In this document: piece by piece, positions 7,443 to 16,681 of the stretch
Numbering within the stretch: position 1 is the first letter of the stretch
Layout: each line of letters opens with the position of its first letter
Assembly: GCA_937900945.1 (NCBI GenBank)
Contig: CALCGG010000117.1
Location: 1 to 36,978, forward strand
DNA length: 36,978 bases
Direction: 5' to 3'
Source of the DNA: an uncultured Sulfurimonas sp.
GTDB taxonomy: Bacteria > Campylobacterota > Campylobacteria > Campylobacterales > Sulfurimonadaceae
Notes under the pieces: model-generated
Databases searched by the model: none
Told to the model about the DNA's origin: nothing
The model's input: only the letters and a program-made list of their open reading frames with translations
Made by a program: the position numbers and the translations under genes

Positions 7443-9577
7443 GTGATATGACAGGAAAAGCTTGTCCGGTAATAGCCAACCATATAAAAATAGCTTTAGT
7501 CGGTCAGCCGAATGTCGGCAAGAGTATGCTTATCAACTCCATCTCGAATGCCCACTTACATGTAGGAAATTTTACAGGCGTAACAGTTGAAAAGTCTGAA
7601 GTTCTATTTGACTATAAAGACTACCATTTTACGGTTGTAGATTTACCGGGTACATATGCTTTTACCGATTATACGATAGAAGAGAGAGTTACGCATGATT
7701 ATCTTTGTGCCGAGAGTTATGATCTGATTATAAATGTAGTTGATTCTACAAACTTGGAAAAAAACCTTCAACTCTCATCTGAGCTTATGAGCATGAGCAA
7801 AAATATGGTTATAGCTCTGAACATGAGTGATGAAGCAGAGAAAGAGGGTATTGAGATAAACTCTGAATACATGTCACAGCTTCTTGGCATACCATGTGTA
7901 AAAGTGTCCGCTGTTACAAAAAAAGGTATAAAAGAGTTAATAGAAGCTGTTTTAACACAGTATAAGGAAAATAAGCAAGAAGCAAAACTTATTTTTAGTG
8001 AGCCGGTTGAAGAAGAGATTGCTAAAATTGTAGAGTATTTAACAAAGCATAATTATGAAGCAGTAAACTCATACAGAAATGTTGCAATAAATCTTTTAAA
8101 AAACAATAAAAAAACTTATGCAAGAATGCATGATAACCCTATCTGGACAGAGCTTCAACCAATCCTTATAGATGCTTCACGACATGTGGAACTCCATCAT
8201 GACAGTGATGATATAGCAGAGGCTTTTGCGGAGGAGTATGCTTCGTTTAACAGAGGTATCGTCGCTGAGGTTTTAAAACGCACTAAAGAGGAAGAGAAAA
8301 AGACATTAACTGAGAAAATTGACTCTGTATTGATTCATCCAATTTTTGGTATTCCACTGTTTTTATTTTTTATGTGGAGCCTTTTTCAGATAACTTTTGA
8401 GCTGGGTTCTATTCCTATGGAATGGATAGATAGTTTCTTTGGATGGTTCGGAGATACAATCGGTGCAACAATACCAAATGATAACATTCGTTCACTTGTG
8501 GTTGACGGAGTGATTAGCGGTGTTGGCGCGGTAGTGCTTTTTGTCCCTAACATCATCATACTTTTCATCGGGATTGCACTTTTGGAAAGTACAGGCTATA
8601 TGTCAAGAGTTGCCTTTTTACTTGATGGATTTTTCCATAAGTTCGGGTTGCATGGACAATCATTTATACCCCTTGTGACAGGATTCGGCTGTTCGATTCC
8701 AGCTTACATGAGTGCCAGAATACTAAAAAATGACAGAGATAGACTTTTAACGCTTTTTATAATCGGTTTCATGAGTTGCGGTGCAAGACTTCCTGTCTAT
8801 GTTCTTTTTGCAGGCGCATTTTTTTCTGCGGATATGGCGGGGAATGTTCTCTTCCTGATATATATATCAGGGGCAATCTTAGGTCTTTTAGCTGCTAAAA
8901 TATTAAAACTTACCGCTTTTAAAGGTATTGATGAGCCATTTGTTATGGAGATGCCAAAATACAGACTTCCATCATTGAAGCTGATTTGGCATACAGTTTT
9001 AACTAAGACATTGATGTACTTAAAAAAAGCGGGTACGTTTATCGCAGCGGCTTCCATGTTGATTTGGTTTTTAAGTAATTATCCTCATAATTTAGAGCTT
9101 AATGCAAAATTTGAGAGTAAAATAGAACAAACAAATATTGAAAGTGAAAAAGTTCATCTCTCAAATGAGTTGGCTACAGCTCAATTAGAACAAAGTTATT
9201 TAGGTCAACTGGGCAAGCTTACAGAGCCGGTATTTGCACCGCTTGGGTTTGACTGGAAGATGAATATAGCATTACAAACAGGATTAGCGGCAAAAGAGAT
9301 TGTTGTATCAACACTTGGAGTGTTATACTCATTAGGCGAGGGTGCAGATGAGAAGAACAACTCTTTAGTAGATGCAATCTCTAAAAACATCCCTTTTGCT
9401 TCTGCTGTGTCGTTCATCGTTGTTATCATGATCTACCTTCCATGTTTGGCAGCTTCCATAGTGTTTACCCGTGAAGCCGGCGGGATAAAATACTTTTTTT
9501 ATCTTTTCGCATTCACCTCTATTGCAGCTTACGGACTTGCTTTTATAGCTTACCGGGTAACATTAATGCTTACATAA
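7439..9577 (+). CDS. feoB: Ferrous iron transporter FeoB
   Basis: Inner-membrane Fe2+ importer with an N-terminal G domain, 712 residues. G-protein motifs: G1 GQPNVGKS (residues about 21-28), G2 region GNFTGVTVEKSE, G3 DLPGTYAF, G4 NMSDE. A helical linker follows, then the polytopic membrane part from about residue 300, with the two Gate motifs (GFGCSIPAYMSARIL and SCGARLPVYVLF) that carry the conserved cysteines. A membrane-proximal charged insert (residues about 550-590, coiled-coil-like, KFESKIEQTNIESEK) separates the last helices. It overlaps feoA by 4 nt. No FeoC follows, which is usual outside gamma-proteobacteria. The Fur-like sites upstream suggest induction under iron limitation. Confidence 0.95.
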   Translation: MSDMTGKACPVIANHIKIALVGQPNVGKSMLINSISNAHLHVGNFTGVTVEKSEVLFDYKDYHFTVVDLPGTYAFTDYTIEERVTHDYLCAESYDLIINVVDSTNLEKNLQLSSELMSMSKNMVIALNMSDEAEKEGIEINSEYMSQLLGIPCVKVSAVTKKGIKELIEAVLTQYKENKQEAKLIFSEPVEEEIAKIVEYLTKHNYEAVNSYRNVAINLLKNNKKTYARMHDNPIWTELQPILIDASRHVELHHDSDDIAEAFAEEYASFNRGIVAEVLKRTKEEEKKTLTEKIDSVLIHPIFGIPLFLFFMWSLFQITFELGSIPMEWIDSFFGWFGDTIGATIPNDNIRSLVVDGVISGVGAVVLFVPNIIILFIGIALLESTGYMSRVAFLLDGFFHKFGLHGQSFIPLVTGFGCSIPAYMSARILKNDRDRLLTLFIIGFMSCGARLPVYVLFAGAFFSADMAGNVLFLIYISGAILGLLAAKILKLTAFKGIDEPFVMEMPKYRLPSLKLIWHTVLTKTLMYLKKAGTFIAAASMLIWFLSNYPHNLELNAKFESKIEQTNIESEKVHLSNELATAQLEQSYLGQLGKLTEPVFAPLGFDWKMNIALQTGLAAKEIVVSTLGVLYSLGEGADEKNNSLVDAISKNIPFASAVSFIVVIMIYLPCLAASIVFTREAGGIKYFFYLFAFTSIAAYGLAFIAYRVTLMLT

Positions 9578-9582
9578 GACTC

Positions 9583-9622
9583 ATTAACTTCTTTTTAGTT
9601 CTTATTAGTTAGAATTTGCTTA
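9583..9622 (+). promoter_or_regulatory. Promoter/operator of the SBP-sensor kinase, shared with the response-regulator promoter
   Basis: A 40-bp block that is 33/40 identical to 11243-11282. It holds TTAACT (9584), TTAGTT (9595) and TTAGTT (9605), spaced 11 and 10 bp, followed by the -10 box TAGAAT (9610-9615) and a predicted start near 9622. Phased direct repeats on one helix face just upstream of the -10 are the usual layout for an OmpR-family regulator. The regulator encoded at 11282 is the obvious candidate; this is inference. Confidence 0.55.
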
Positions 9623-9644
9623 ACTGGATTAAGGGGAAGTGCTC

Positions 9645-11213
9645 ATGTTAAAAAAGATATTGATTGCTATCAGTTATGTAGCTATGATAACTTATGTACA
9701 TGCACAAGAATCAGTAAATATAGGTATCTACCAAAATGAACCAAAAATATTTATGGATAGTAAAAATAAGCCATCTGGCTTTTTTATAGATATTTTGGAT
9801 GAAATAGCACTTCGAGAAAGCTGGAAGCTAAACTATATCCCTTGTGTTTGGTCTGAATGTCTAAATATGCTTGAAGATGGCAAAATAGATATTATGCCTG
9901 ATGTAGCATACTCTGTAGAAAGAGAGCAGAAGTTTTTATTTTCTAAAGAAGCTGTCATATCAAGCTGGTCAGTCCTGTATGGACATAAAAAAGCAAAAAT
10001 AGATTCAATCTTTAGTTTACAAGACAAAAGAATAGCAGTTTTAAAGGGCAGTATCCAGTCAAGTGCAATAAAGAAATTGTTAAATAGCTTCAATATAAAA
10101 CCTGCCGCTTATAAAGAAGTCTCAGATTTTAAAGAAGCTTTTGAATTACTGGCACATCATGAAGTAGATTGTGTGATTACAAACCGTTTTTACGAATTAA
10201 ACCATAATTTAGGTACTGATACAGTTAGAACCAATATTTTAATTGAACCATCAATGCTTAAATATGCTTTTTCGTCCTTTCGAAGTGATTTAGCAGATAC
10301 AGTAGATTACCATTTAAAAGAGTTTAAAAAAAATCAAGAATCTGTTTTTTATCAAGCAGAAGAAAAATGGATTACACCTAAAGTGTCAACTGAAGTGCCG
10401 ATATGGTTGGTATGGGCTAGTATTGGCAGTATTTTTGTTATTTTGATACTTGTATTATTGGTGATAATATTTCGAAAAATGGTTATCAAAAAGAGTGAAG
10501 AACTACTGCAAAAAGAAGAAATAATGCTTATGCAGTCAAGACAAGCAAGCATGGGAGAAATGATAAATATGATAGCACATCAATGGAGACAACCACTCTC
10601 TGTGATTTCCATGGATGCAAATAATATTCGAGCTTCAATTGAGCTTCAAGAAGAGATCAGGCATCAAGAGCTTAAAAAATCAATGCAAAACATTTCTGAC
10701 CAAGTACAATATCTCTCAAATACTATTGATGATTTTAGAAACTTTTTTAAGCCAAATAAAACTAAAATTAAAACTCATATATCTCATGTTATCAATAATC
10801 TTGAAAAAATAATCTCCAAGAGTTTACAAGACAATAACATAGAATTCATTATAAAATATAAAACAGATTACTCACTCAATACTTACCCAAATGAATTACT
10901 TCAAGTGTTGCTAAATATCATAAATAATGCAAAAGATATTTTAATAGATCAAAAGGTCGCTAATTCAAAAATAACAGTGATAACTCTTGAAACTGAAGAT
11001 AGTTATAGCATAGAAATATGTGACAATGGCGGCGGTATTCCTAAAGATTTAATGAGTAAAATAGGAGAACAATATTTTACTACAAAAGCAGACAAAGGCA
11101 CTGGCTTAGGTCTTTATATGTCAATTACAATAATTAAAAAACATCTCAATGGTTCCTTGACATGGAATAACCGTGATGATGGGGCTTGTTTTACGATATC
11201 TCTTTTCAAGTAA
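9645..11213 (+). CDS. Sensor histidine kinase with periplasmic solute-binding-protein-like domain
   Basis: About 522 residues from the ATG at 9645, which has AAGGGGAAG just upstream; the GTG at 9639 in the track lies within that ribosome binding site. Layout: signal sequence (residues 1-21, ending VHA), a periplasmic SBP_bac_3-like domain (about 23-235; NIGIYQNEPKIF, GFFIDILDEIA, KIDIMPDVAYSVER), one membrane helix (about 254-276), then a kinase core with the H-box AHQWRQPL (His about 312), N-box NIINNAKDIL, G1 DNGGGIP and G2 GTGLGLY. The sensor probably binds a small amine or amino-acid-like ligand; the ligand is not predictable. No response regulator is fused. The regulator 60 bp downstream shares its promoter motif, but that gene has its own cognate kinase, so partner choice is open. 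Confidence 0.88.
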   Translation: MLKKILIAISYVAMITYVHAQESVNIGIYQNEPKIFMDSKNKPSGFFIDILDEIALRESWKLNYIPCVWSECLNMLEDGKIDIMPDVAYSVEREQKFLFSKEAVISSWSVLYGHKKAKIDSIFSLQDKRIAVLKGSIQSSAIKKLLNSFNIKPAAYKEVSDFKEAFELLAHHEVDCVITNRFYELNHNLGTDTVRTNILIEPSMLKYAFSSFRSDLADTVDYHLKEFKKNQESVFYQAEEKWITPKVSTEVPIWLVWASIGSIFVILILVLLVIIFRKMVIKKSEELLQKEEIMLMQSRQASMGEMINMIAHQWRQPLSVISMDANNIRASIELQEEIRHQELKKSMQNISDQVQYLSNTIDDFRNFFKPNKTKIKTHISHVINNLEKIISKSLQDNNIEFIIKYKTDYSLNTYPNELLQVLLNIINNAKDILIDQKVANSKITVITLETEDSYSIEICDNGGGIPKDLMSKIGEQYFTTKADKGTGLGLYMSITIIKKHLNGSLTWNNRDDGACFTISLFK

Positions 11214-11242
11214 TATAATGGGATTTTTAAAATTAGTTTGCT

Positions 11243-11282
11243 ATTAACTTCTTATTAGTTGATATCTGTTAAACTTTGCTTA
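11243..11282 (+). promoter_or_regulatory. Response-regulator promoter with phased TTA repeats and no leader
   Basis: 33/40 identical to the block at 9583-9622. It holds TTAACT (11244) and TTAGTT (11255), spaced 11 bp, then a -10-like TAAACT (11270-11275). The predicted transcription start, 7 nt later, is the A of the regulator's ATG at 11282, and there is no Shine-Dalgarno sequence. Autoregulation by the encoded OmpR-type protein is a natural hypothesis. Confidence 0.55.
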
Positions 11283-11944
11283 TGAATAAAATATTAATGA
11301 TTGAAGATGATTTAGAACTAGCAGAGATATTAACAGAGTATCTTGAGCAGTTTGGATTTGAGGTTGTTACAGAAGATGACCCTTTTAAGGCTGTAAGTAT
11401 ATTGAAGTTGGAACCGTTTAATCTGGTAATTTTAGATTTGTCATTGCCTGGAATGGATGGTTTGGAAGTGTGTGAAGCGATTCGTGAAAGACAGGATATC
11501 CCTATAATCATCTCATCTGCCAGAAGTGATGTGACAGATAAGGTAAAAGCGCTTGAACTTGGAGCAGATGATTATCTGCCAAAGCCGTATGATCCAAGAG
11601 AGTTGGAAGCCAGAATCAACTCTGTTCTACGAAGATATGCAGCAAAAGCGGAAGAAAAAGAGGAATCAAAAAGCGACTTTAAATGTGATAAGTCGACTAT
11701 GGTTATCAGCTATAAAAATAGAAATATTGACCTGACAAATGCTGAATTTGGAATACTTTCCTACATGATTGCCAAGCAGGGTCTTGTTGTGTCCCGCGAA
11801 GATTTGATTCATAATGTCAATGCAATAAATGAAGATTCATCAAACAAAAGCATAGATGTTATGGTTGGCAGAATTAGAAACAAGCTTGGAGACAAAACCC
11901 TTATAGAATCGGTCAGAGGTGTTGGATATAAGTTACTTAAATAA
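11282..11944 (+). CDS. OmpR-family response regulator (ArsR-like of Campylobacterota)
   Basis: A 220-residue DNA-binding regulator starting at the ATG (NKILMIEDDLELAE); the track's TTG at 11276 overlaps the promoter. Receiver domain residues 1-118: acidic pocket EDD (8-10), phospho-acceptor Asp about 52 in ILDLSLPGMDG, SSAR switch region, and Lys in LPKPYDP. The winged-helix Trans_Reg_C domain spans about 130-220 (VVSREDLIHNVN, KSIDVMVGRIRNKL, VRGVGYKLLK). It precedes its probable kinase by 12 bp. The pair resembles the acid-responsive ArsRS system of Helicobacter and its Campylobacter relatives, but the signal in this organism is unknown. The regulator must not be confused with the arsenic repressor of the same name. 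Confidence 0.9.
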   Translation: MNKILMIEDDLELAEILTEYLEQFGFEVVTEDDPFKAVSILKLEPFNLVILDLSLPGMDGLEVCEAIRERQDIPIIISSARSDVTDKVKALELGADDYLPKPYDPRELEARINSVLRRYAAKAEEKEESKSDFKCDKSTMVISYKNRNIDLTNAEFGILSYMIAKQGLVVSREDLIHNVNAINEDSSNKSIDVMVGRIRNKLGDKTLIESVRGVGYKLLK

Positions 11945-11956
11945 TGAATATTTAAA

Positions 11957-13228
11957 ATGAAACATTCTGTACTGATTACCGTTCTCTTTGCTCTTGTAGT
12001 TACACTTATAAGTGTGAGCACCGTATTTTGGAAGTTTTATAAATTAAATAAAGAGCAGTATATTAATAATATTTTTACAAATTATTCTATTATTGCTCAA
12101 CTTTATCGTGATCATCAGCAACGAAAAACTTCAGATATCATGTTTGAAGCCAATCTGGCGGTATATAATCTGCATACGGAAAAAGATAAAACAAGACAAG
12201 ATATAATTATTAAACAATGCACGGTTCTAAAAAGAGAAGGTTTTCAAAGTGTAGATGAAGAGTTACTCATAAATGCAAAAGGGTTTTTTACACATAAAAC
12301 AATAAAAGACTTAAGAGCTACAATGGTCCAGTTTCAGCAAAAAATATATTTTTATATTGAAACACCCAGCGGTTCTATTCTTATAGAAGATGAAAAACTC
12401 AAACCATACAAATACGGTAATATCCTCTATACTTACGCTACAACAGTAGCAATTATACTTATCTCCTTTTTTCTGATTTTACAAAAACTGAGACCATTAA
12501 TCCGTCTAAGAAAAAAAATAGCGCTTTTTGGGGATGGAAATTTAAATGTATCTTTTAAGATAAAGGGAAATGATGAGATTGCTCTTGTTGCAAATGAGTT
12601 AGAATCAGCAAGAGAAAAAATAGCCACTCTTTTAGAATCAAGAACTCTTTTTTTACGAAATATTATGCATGAATTAAAAACACCGATTGCAAAAGGCACC
12701 ATTGCAACTCAGATGCTCGACACTCAGAAGCAGCGTGATAGATTTACATCCATTTTTTGGAGACTGGAATCTCTTATAGAAGAGTTTGCTCTGATTGAAG
12801 AGGTTACAAGTCTGCACAATAAAAGTGATTTTAAAGAGTATAGGCTTGTTGATATAATAGATGGTGCAATAGATATGGCAATGGTTGAGCGGAGCAGTGT
12901 GAGCATTGATGTAGCAGCTGCTCAGAAAATATATGCAAATTACAGATTATACACAACAGCCATAAAAAACATGATAGACAACGGGATTAAATACTCGACA
13001 GACGCACATGTAAAAATTGTCATAATTAATGATGAGTTGTGCTTTGAGAGTAAAGGGGAATGCATAAAGCATCCGCTTCAATATTATATAGAGCCGTTCA
13101 CAAAAGACAACCCATCCAAAAATAGTTTTGGTTTAGGTCTATATTTAGTTGATTCTATATTAAAAGCACACAATCAGGTCTTGGCTCATGAATATGTCAA
13201 CGGCGTAAATCGTTTTATTTTCGCATAA
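11957..13228 (+). CDS. Sensor histidine kinase (ArsS-like)
   Basis: A 423-residue membrane kinase, probably the partner of the regulator 12 bp upstream. TM1 is about residues 5-27, followed by a periplasmic sensor of roughly 125 residues without recognisable ligand motifs, TM2 (about 154-177), a HAMP-like linker (LRKKIALFGDGNLNVSFK, NDEIALVANEL), the H-box RNIMHELKTPIAKG (His about 238), an N-box (AIKNMIDNGIKYS) and the G2 box SFGLGLYLVDSIL. The G1 region is poorly conserved (IINDELCFES), a feature of the compact ATP lid in ArsS-type kinases. It is followed 24 bp later by the lytic transglycosylase gene, which has its own apparent promoter. Confidence 0.88.
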   Translation: MKHSVLITVLFALVVTLISVSTVFWKFYKLNKEQYINNIFTNYSIIAQLYRDHQQRKTSDIMFEANLAVYNLHTEKDKTRQDIIIKQCTVLKREGFQSVDEELLINAKGFFTHKTIKDLRATMVQFQQKIYFYIETPSGSILIEDEKLKPYKYGNILYTYATTVAIILISFFLILQKLRPLIRLRKKIALFGDGNLNVSFKIKGNDEIALVANELESAREKIATLLESRTLFLRNIMHELKTPIAKGTIATQMLDTQKQRDRFTSIFWRLESLIEEFALIEEVTSLHNKSDFKEYRLVDIIDGAIDMAMVERSSVSIDVAAAQKIYANYRLYTTAIKNMIDNGIKYSTDAHVKIVIINDELCFESKGECIKHPLQYYIEPFTKDNPSKNSFGLGLYLVDSILKAHNQVLAHEYVNGVNRFIFA

Positions 13229-13240
13229 GTTTATATTATG

Positions 13241-13246
13241 TACACT
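13241..13246 (+). promoter_or_regulatory. -10-like box directly before the MltF-like gene
   Basis: TACACT ends 7 nt before the ATG at 13253, so the predicted transcript would begin at the start codon. No Shine-Dalgarno sequence is present. The alternative ATG at 13238 overlaps this box and also lacks a ribosome binding site. Read-through from the kinase gene is also possible. Confidence 0.35.
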
Positions 13247-13252
13247 AGCGCT

Positions 13253-14686
13253 ATGAACAAAAACTTAACCGTTGCATTATTTGCTTTTTTGGCTATATCA
13301 TTTTTCTCTTTTGGCTGGCTAAGCCACTCAGCCTATTACCCTGTCAATAAAATCAAAAAGTCGTCACTATTGGATAAGGTCAAAAAATCAAAAACATTAA
13401 ATGTAGTCCTTTTGAATGCCCCATCTGTGTATTATATAGGAAGTGAAGGTCCTCAAGGTTTTGAATATGATCTTTTAAAAGCATATGCAGACAGTATGGG
13501 TGTTGATCTCAATATCACTACAGCAAATACAGTAAAAGAAGCAATAGAGCTTAGTAGAAATCCAAATATTCACATCACTTCAGCAGGACTTTCAAAAACT
13601 CCAAATAGAGAAAAAACTTTTAATTTTGGACCATCGTATTTTGAAGTTCAAGAGCAGGTTATTTGTAATCGGGGAATGATTGGCGGTGGTGATTTTCCAA
13701 GAGATATAGAAGGTCTAAGCGGATTAAAAATTATTGTTGGAGAAGATACAAGTTATAGTGAAACTATAGATAATTTAATACAAGACGGTTATGATATAAA
13801 TGTAACATACAGTTCTGAATATTCAACGGAAGAGCTTTTATCTCAGGTAGCATCCCATGAGATAGACTGTACGATTGCCAATTCAAATATTTACGCATTG
13901 AATCTTAGATATTTTACAGAGATAGCATTAGCCTTCACAATCAGCGGCAGAGAGCAGTTAGCTTGGGTTCTGGCACCTGACTCCAAAGAATTAGAAGTCA
14001 GTATGTACTCTTGGTTAAATGGTTTTAATCAAAGTGGTCTGATGGCAGAACTAAAAGATCATCATTACAGTTATGTATTGTTTTTTGACTATTACAATAC
14101 TACGATGTTTTATAAAAGAGCAAAGTCGATACTTCCAAAATATAAAAATTATTTTAAAAAAGCGGCTGAAAAGTATGGTCTTCCATGGAAACTATTAGCT
14201 GCAATATCTTATCAAGAATCACATTGGAATCCAAAAGCAAAAAGTTTTACGGGAGTGCGGGGAATGATGATGATAACGAATGCTACTGCTAAACTATTGG
14301 GTGTTGAAGACCGCCTTGACCCTGAGCAGAGTATATTTGGAGGAGCCAAGCATATAAAGCAAATGCTGGCATCAGTTCCTGATGAGGTAGTAGGTGAGAG
14401 TCGTCTGAAGTTTGCGCTGGCCGCATATAACGTAGGAATGGGACATATTTTTGATGCTCAAGAATTAGCTCAAAGGATTGGTTATGATAAAAATAGTTGG
14501 AGTGATTTAAAGAAAGTTTTACCCTTACTTTCACAGAAAAAATATAATAAAACATTAAAATTTGGGTATGCTAGAGGGAGCGAGCCAGTCAAGTATGTTG
14601 AGGCTATATATGATTATCAAGATATTTTAGAAAATAATTTTGAAAAAGATGACAATATTACCAAAACAGCCTTTAATGGTAAATGA
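13253..14686 (+). CDS. MltF-like membrane-bound lytic transglycosylase with solute-binding-like domain
   Basis: About 477 residues, the usual MltF size. One N-terminal membrane anchor ([18 protein letters not shown]) is followed by an SBP_bac_3-like module (about residues 45-275: [48 protein letters not shown]). The SLT catalytic domain is at about 290-440: [14 protein letters not shown] carries the catalytic Glu, with GVRGMMMIT and AYNVGMGHI. It cleaves the glycan strands of peptidoglycan with anhydro-muropeptide release, from the periplasmic face. Start chosen at 13253 rather than 13238 because the longer form overlaps a -10 box. It is adjacent to two sensor kinases, one with a similar periplasmic domain, which hints at cell-wall or turnover-product sensing; that link is inference. 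Confidence 0.85.
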   Translation: MNKNLTVALFAFLAISFFSFGWLSHSAYYPVNKIKKSSLLDKVKKSKTLNVVLLNAPSVYYIGSEGPQGFEYDLLKAYADSMGVDLNITTANTVKEAIELSRNPNIHITSAGLSKTPNREKTFNFGPSYFEVQEQVICNRGMIGGGDFPRDIEGLSGLKIIVGEDTSYSETIDNLIQDGYDINVTYSSEYSTEELLSQVASHEIDCTIANSNIYALNLRYFTEIALAFTISGREQLAWVLAPDSKELEVSMYSWLNGFNQSGLMAELKDHHYSYVLFFDYYNTTMFYKRAKSILPKYKNYFKKAAEKYGLPWKLLAAISYQESHWNPKAKSFTGVRGMMMITNATAKLLGVEDRLDPEQSIFGGAKHIKQMLASVPDEVVGESRLKFALAAYNVGMGHIFDAQELAQRIGYDKNSWSDLKKVLPLLSQKKYNKTLKFGYARGSEPVKYVEAIYDYQDILENNFEKDDNITKTAFNGK

Positions 14687-14692
14687 GTTGTA

Positions 14693-14716
14693 GACTCCCT
14701 ATACCTATAGAGAGTC
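14693..14716. terminator. Imperfect stem-loop between convergent genes
   Basis: GACTCCCTATA and TATAGAGAGTC form an 11-bp stem with one mismatch in the gap between the MltF-like gene and rsfS. There is no adjacent T-run on either strand, so it is at best a weak bidirectional terminator. Confidence 0.4.
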
Positions 14717-14732
14717 CTGTGGGTAAAAAAAC

Positions 14733-15068
14733 TTAGAGTACCTCTCCCTCTTTTCCGTCAGCTAATTTGGTTAAAAAAGTTTCCATGTCATATTTGACTC
14801 TGTACTCAGGTGTCATAATATGGATGAGTATATCACCTAAATCAATAACAATCCAATCTCCACTCTCGTCAATATGATTGAATTTCTCAGCCGGTTTTAA
14901 ATCTCTTTTAAGATGGTCAAGAAGCGCTACTGTATGCTTAGTTCCAAGTGATGAAGCTATGATTGCATAATCAACAAAATAGTTTTTTTCTCTTAAATCA
15001 AAAACTTCAATGCCTTCTGCTTTGTTTTTATCAAGCACATCTGTAATTTTTTCTATTCTAGTTTTCAT
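14733..15068 (-). CDS. rsfS: Ribosomal silencing factor RsfS (Iojap family)
   Basis: A 111-residue protein that binds L14 on the large subunit and blocks subunit joining when nutrients are short. The start is placed at the Met of KTRIEKITDVLDKNK, with AAGGAAAAAA directly upstream; the track's longer form adds 17 residues encoded within nadD. The Iojap fold motifs are present: FDLREKNYFVDYAIIASS, KHTVALLDHL, DESGDWIVIDLGDILIHIM and YRVKYDMETF. It overlaps the end of nadD by 11 nt, the same nadD-rsfS order as in Campylobacter jejuni, so the two are cotranscribed and coupled. Confidence 0.92.
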   Translation of the reverse strand: MKTRIEKITDVLDKNKAEGIEVFDLREKNYFVDYAIIASSLGTKHTVALLDHLKRDLKPAEKFNHIDESGDWIVIDLGDILIHIMTPEYRVKYDMETFLTKLADGKEGEVL

Positions 15069-15603
15069 TTTTTTCCTTAGTGTAGTAATTTTTAATTTCT
15101 TGTGCACATGTGCCGACAAGTTTTGATGTATCCAGATGTTCTCTTAAATCAGTCGATGAAACTGATTCGTCAATCTTTATTTGTAACATATTGTCCGGAA
15201 TCTCTATGTCGTCTCTTGTGCACACTATGAATGTAATCATTTTTTTTAACTCGTCATACTCGGTCCATTTTGTCAATGTTGCTAAATTATCAGCACCTAT
15301 AACAAGGTAGATTTTTTTATATTTTGTTAAAAGATATTTTACACTTTGTATGGTCGGTGTTTTCTTTTTCAAGTCAACTTCGTAACTATTTATTTCTACT
15401 CTCTCATATGAGTCAAAAATATCATGTAACCACTTCAATCTTAACTCAGAAGGTGCTATAGAACCTGATTTAAAAGGATTTAAAAAAGTCGGCATTACAA
15501 CAACTTTGTCAATATCTTTAAAATTGAGTAGAGTCTTTACGATAGCCTCATGACCGATATGAGGTGGGTCAAAAGAACCACCAAAAAGTGCAATTGTTTT
15601 CAT
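15058..15603 (-). CDS. nadD: Nicotinate-nucleotide adenylyltransferase
   Basis: A 181-residue cytoplasmic enzyme that joins nicotinate mononucleotide with ATP to give deamido-NAD in NAD synthesis. The nucleotidyltransferase motif GGSFDPPHIGH is at residues 8-18 and the second signature SSTDLREHL near residue 150. The length is slightly short for the family but all motifs are present. It is divergent from gap with about 70 bp between them. A TATAAT on the minus strand (15615-15620) ends 12 nt before the ATG, predicting a leader of only about 5 nt without a Shine-Dalgarno sequence. Confidence 0.93.
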   Translation of the reverse strand: MKTIALFGGSFDPPHIGHEAIVKTLLNFKDIDKVVVMPTFLNPFKSGSIAPSELRLKWLHDIFDSYERVEINSYEVDLKKKTPTIQSVKYLLTKYKKIYLVIGADNLATLTKWTEYDELKKMITFIVCTRDDIEIPDNMLQIKIDESVSSTDLREHLDTSKLVGTCAQEIKNYYTKEKNEN

Positions 15604-15614
15604 AATTAATGCGA

Positions 15615-15620
15615 ATTATA
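15615..15620 (-). promoter_or_regulatory. -10 box of nadD-rsfS
   Basis: TATAAT read on the minus strand, with the last T 12 nt before the nadD ATG. The predicted 5' leader is only a few nucleotides long. Confidence 0.5.
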
Positions 15621-15632
15621 ACTAACTTTAGA

Positions 15633-15638
15633 TAAAAT
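15633..15638 (+). promoter_or_regulatory. -10-like box of gap-pgk-tpiA
   Basis: TAAAAT in the nadD/gap divergent region. It predicts a start near 15645 and a leader of about 27 nt that carries GATGGGGAA as the ribosome binding site of gap. Confidence 0.4.
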
Positions 15639-15671
15639 CACCCACTTTTATTTATGATGGGGAACTTTATA

Positions 15672-16673
15672 ATGGCGCTAAAGATAGCAATTAATGGATT
15701 TGGCAGAATCGGTCGCTGTGTTACTCGTATAGCTTCCCTAAGAGATGATGTTGAAATCGTAGCTATAAATGATATGGCAAGCATGGATATGATGCTTTAT
15801 CTTCTTGAAAACGATTCTGTTCATGGAACGTTTGAATGTGATGTCGTGAAGTTAGATGAAGAAAATATTACAGTTGATGGAAAAAAAATAAAAGTATTTA
15901 ATGAGCTTGACCCAAAAAATTTAAAATTTGCCAATTATGGCGCAGATATAGTTTTGGAATGTACGGGAATGTTTCTGACTCAAGAGCTTTCACAGGCACA
16001 TATAGACAATGGTGTTAAAAAAGTCTTATTGTCCGCTCCGGCAAAAGATGATAAAACTCCAACATTTGTCATGGGAGTCAATGAACATCTTTATGCCGGT
16101 CAAAATATAGTTTCAAACGCTTCTTGTACAACAAACTGTCTGGCTCCTGTGGCAAAAATATTGGATGATGCTTTTGGGATAGAAAAAGGGCTTATGACAA
16201 CTATCCATTCATACACGAACGACCAAAATATTTTAGACTCTAAACATTCAAAAGAGATGAGAAAATCAAGAGCAGCTGCAATCAATATGATTCCAATGAG
16301 TACGGGTGCCGCAAAAGCTATCGGTTTGGTTCTTCCGGAGTTAAACGGCAAACTTCATGGTCAAAGTGTTCGTGTGCCGGCTCCGGATGTCTCAATACTT
16401 GACTTGAATGTAATCGTTAAAAAAAATACAACAAAAGAAGAAGTAATAGCAGTGTTTAACCAGATGGCAGATACAGGTTTCAAAGATTTAGTGTTAATAG
16501 ATAAAAAGATGAGAGTATCTCAAGACTTTGTCGGTTGCCAATACAGTGCAGTCGTAGCGGAAGATTTAACTCAGGTTATTGGTGGTAACATGGTTAAAAT
16601 AATGGCATGGTATGATAATGAATGGGGCTACTCTACTAGACTCATAGACATGGCTTTACACATTACAAAATAA
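15672..16673 (+). CDS. gap: Type I glyceraldehyde-3-phosphate dehydrogenase
   Basis: A 333-residue enzyme interconverting glyceraldehyde-3-phosphate and 1,3-bisphosphoglycerate with NAD(P). The ATG at 15672 is chosen over 15654: GGGGAA lies 7 nt before it and it gives the standard N-terminus [14 protein letters not shown]. The catalytic Cys is in [12 protein letters not shown] (about residue 150), the general-base His in [10 protein letters not shown], and the C-terminal signature WYDNEWGYS. It heads the gap-pgk-tpiA operon, 8 bp before pgk. In an autotrophic or amphibolic Campylobacterota this would mainly run in the gluconeogenic direction; that direction is inference. Confidence 0.95.
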   Translation: MALKIAINGFGRIGRCVTRIASLRDDVEIVAINDMASMDMMLYLLENDSVHGTFECDVVKLDEENITVDGKKIKVFNELDPKNLKFANYGADIVLECTGMFLTQELSQAHIDNGVKKVLLSAPAKDDKTPTFVMGVNEHLYAGQNIVSNASCTTNCLAPVAKILDDAFGIEKGLMTTIHSYTNDQNILDSKHSKEMRKSRAAAINMIPMSTGAAKAIGLVLPELNGKLHGQSVRVPAPDVSILDLNVIVKKNTTKEEVIAVFNQMADTGFKDLVLIDKKMRVSQDFVGCQYSAVVAEDLTQVIGGNMVKIMAWYDNEWGYSTRLIDMALHITK

Positions 16674-16681
16674 GGAATAAA

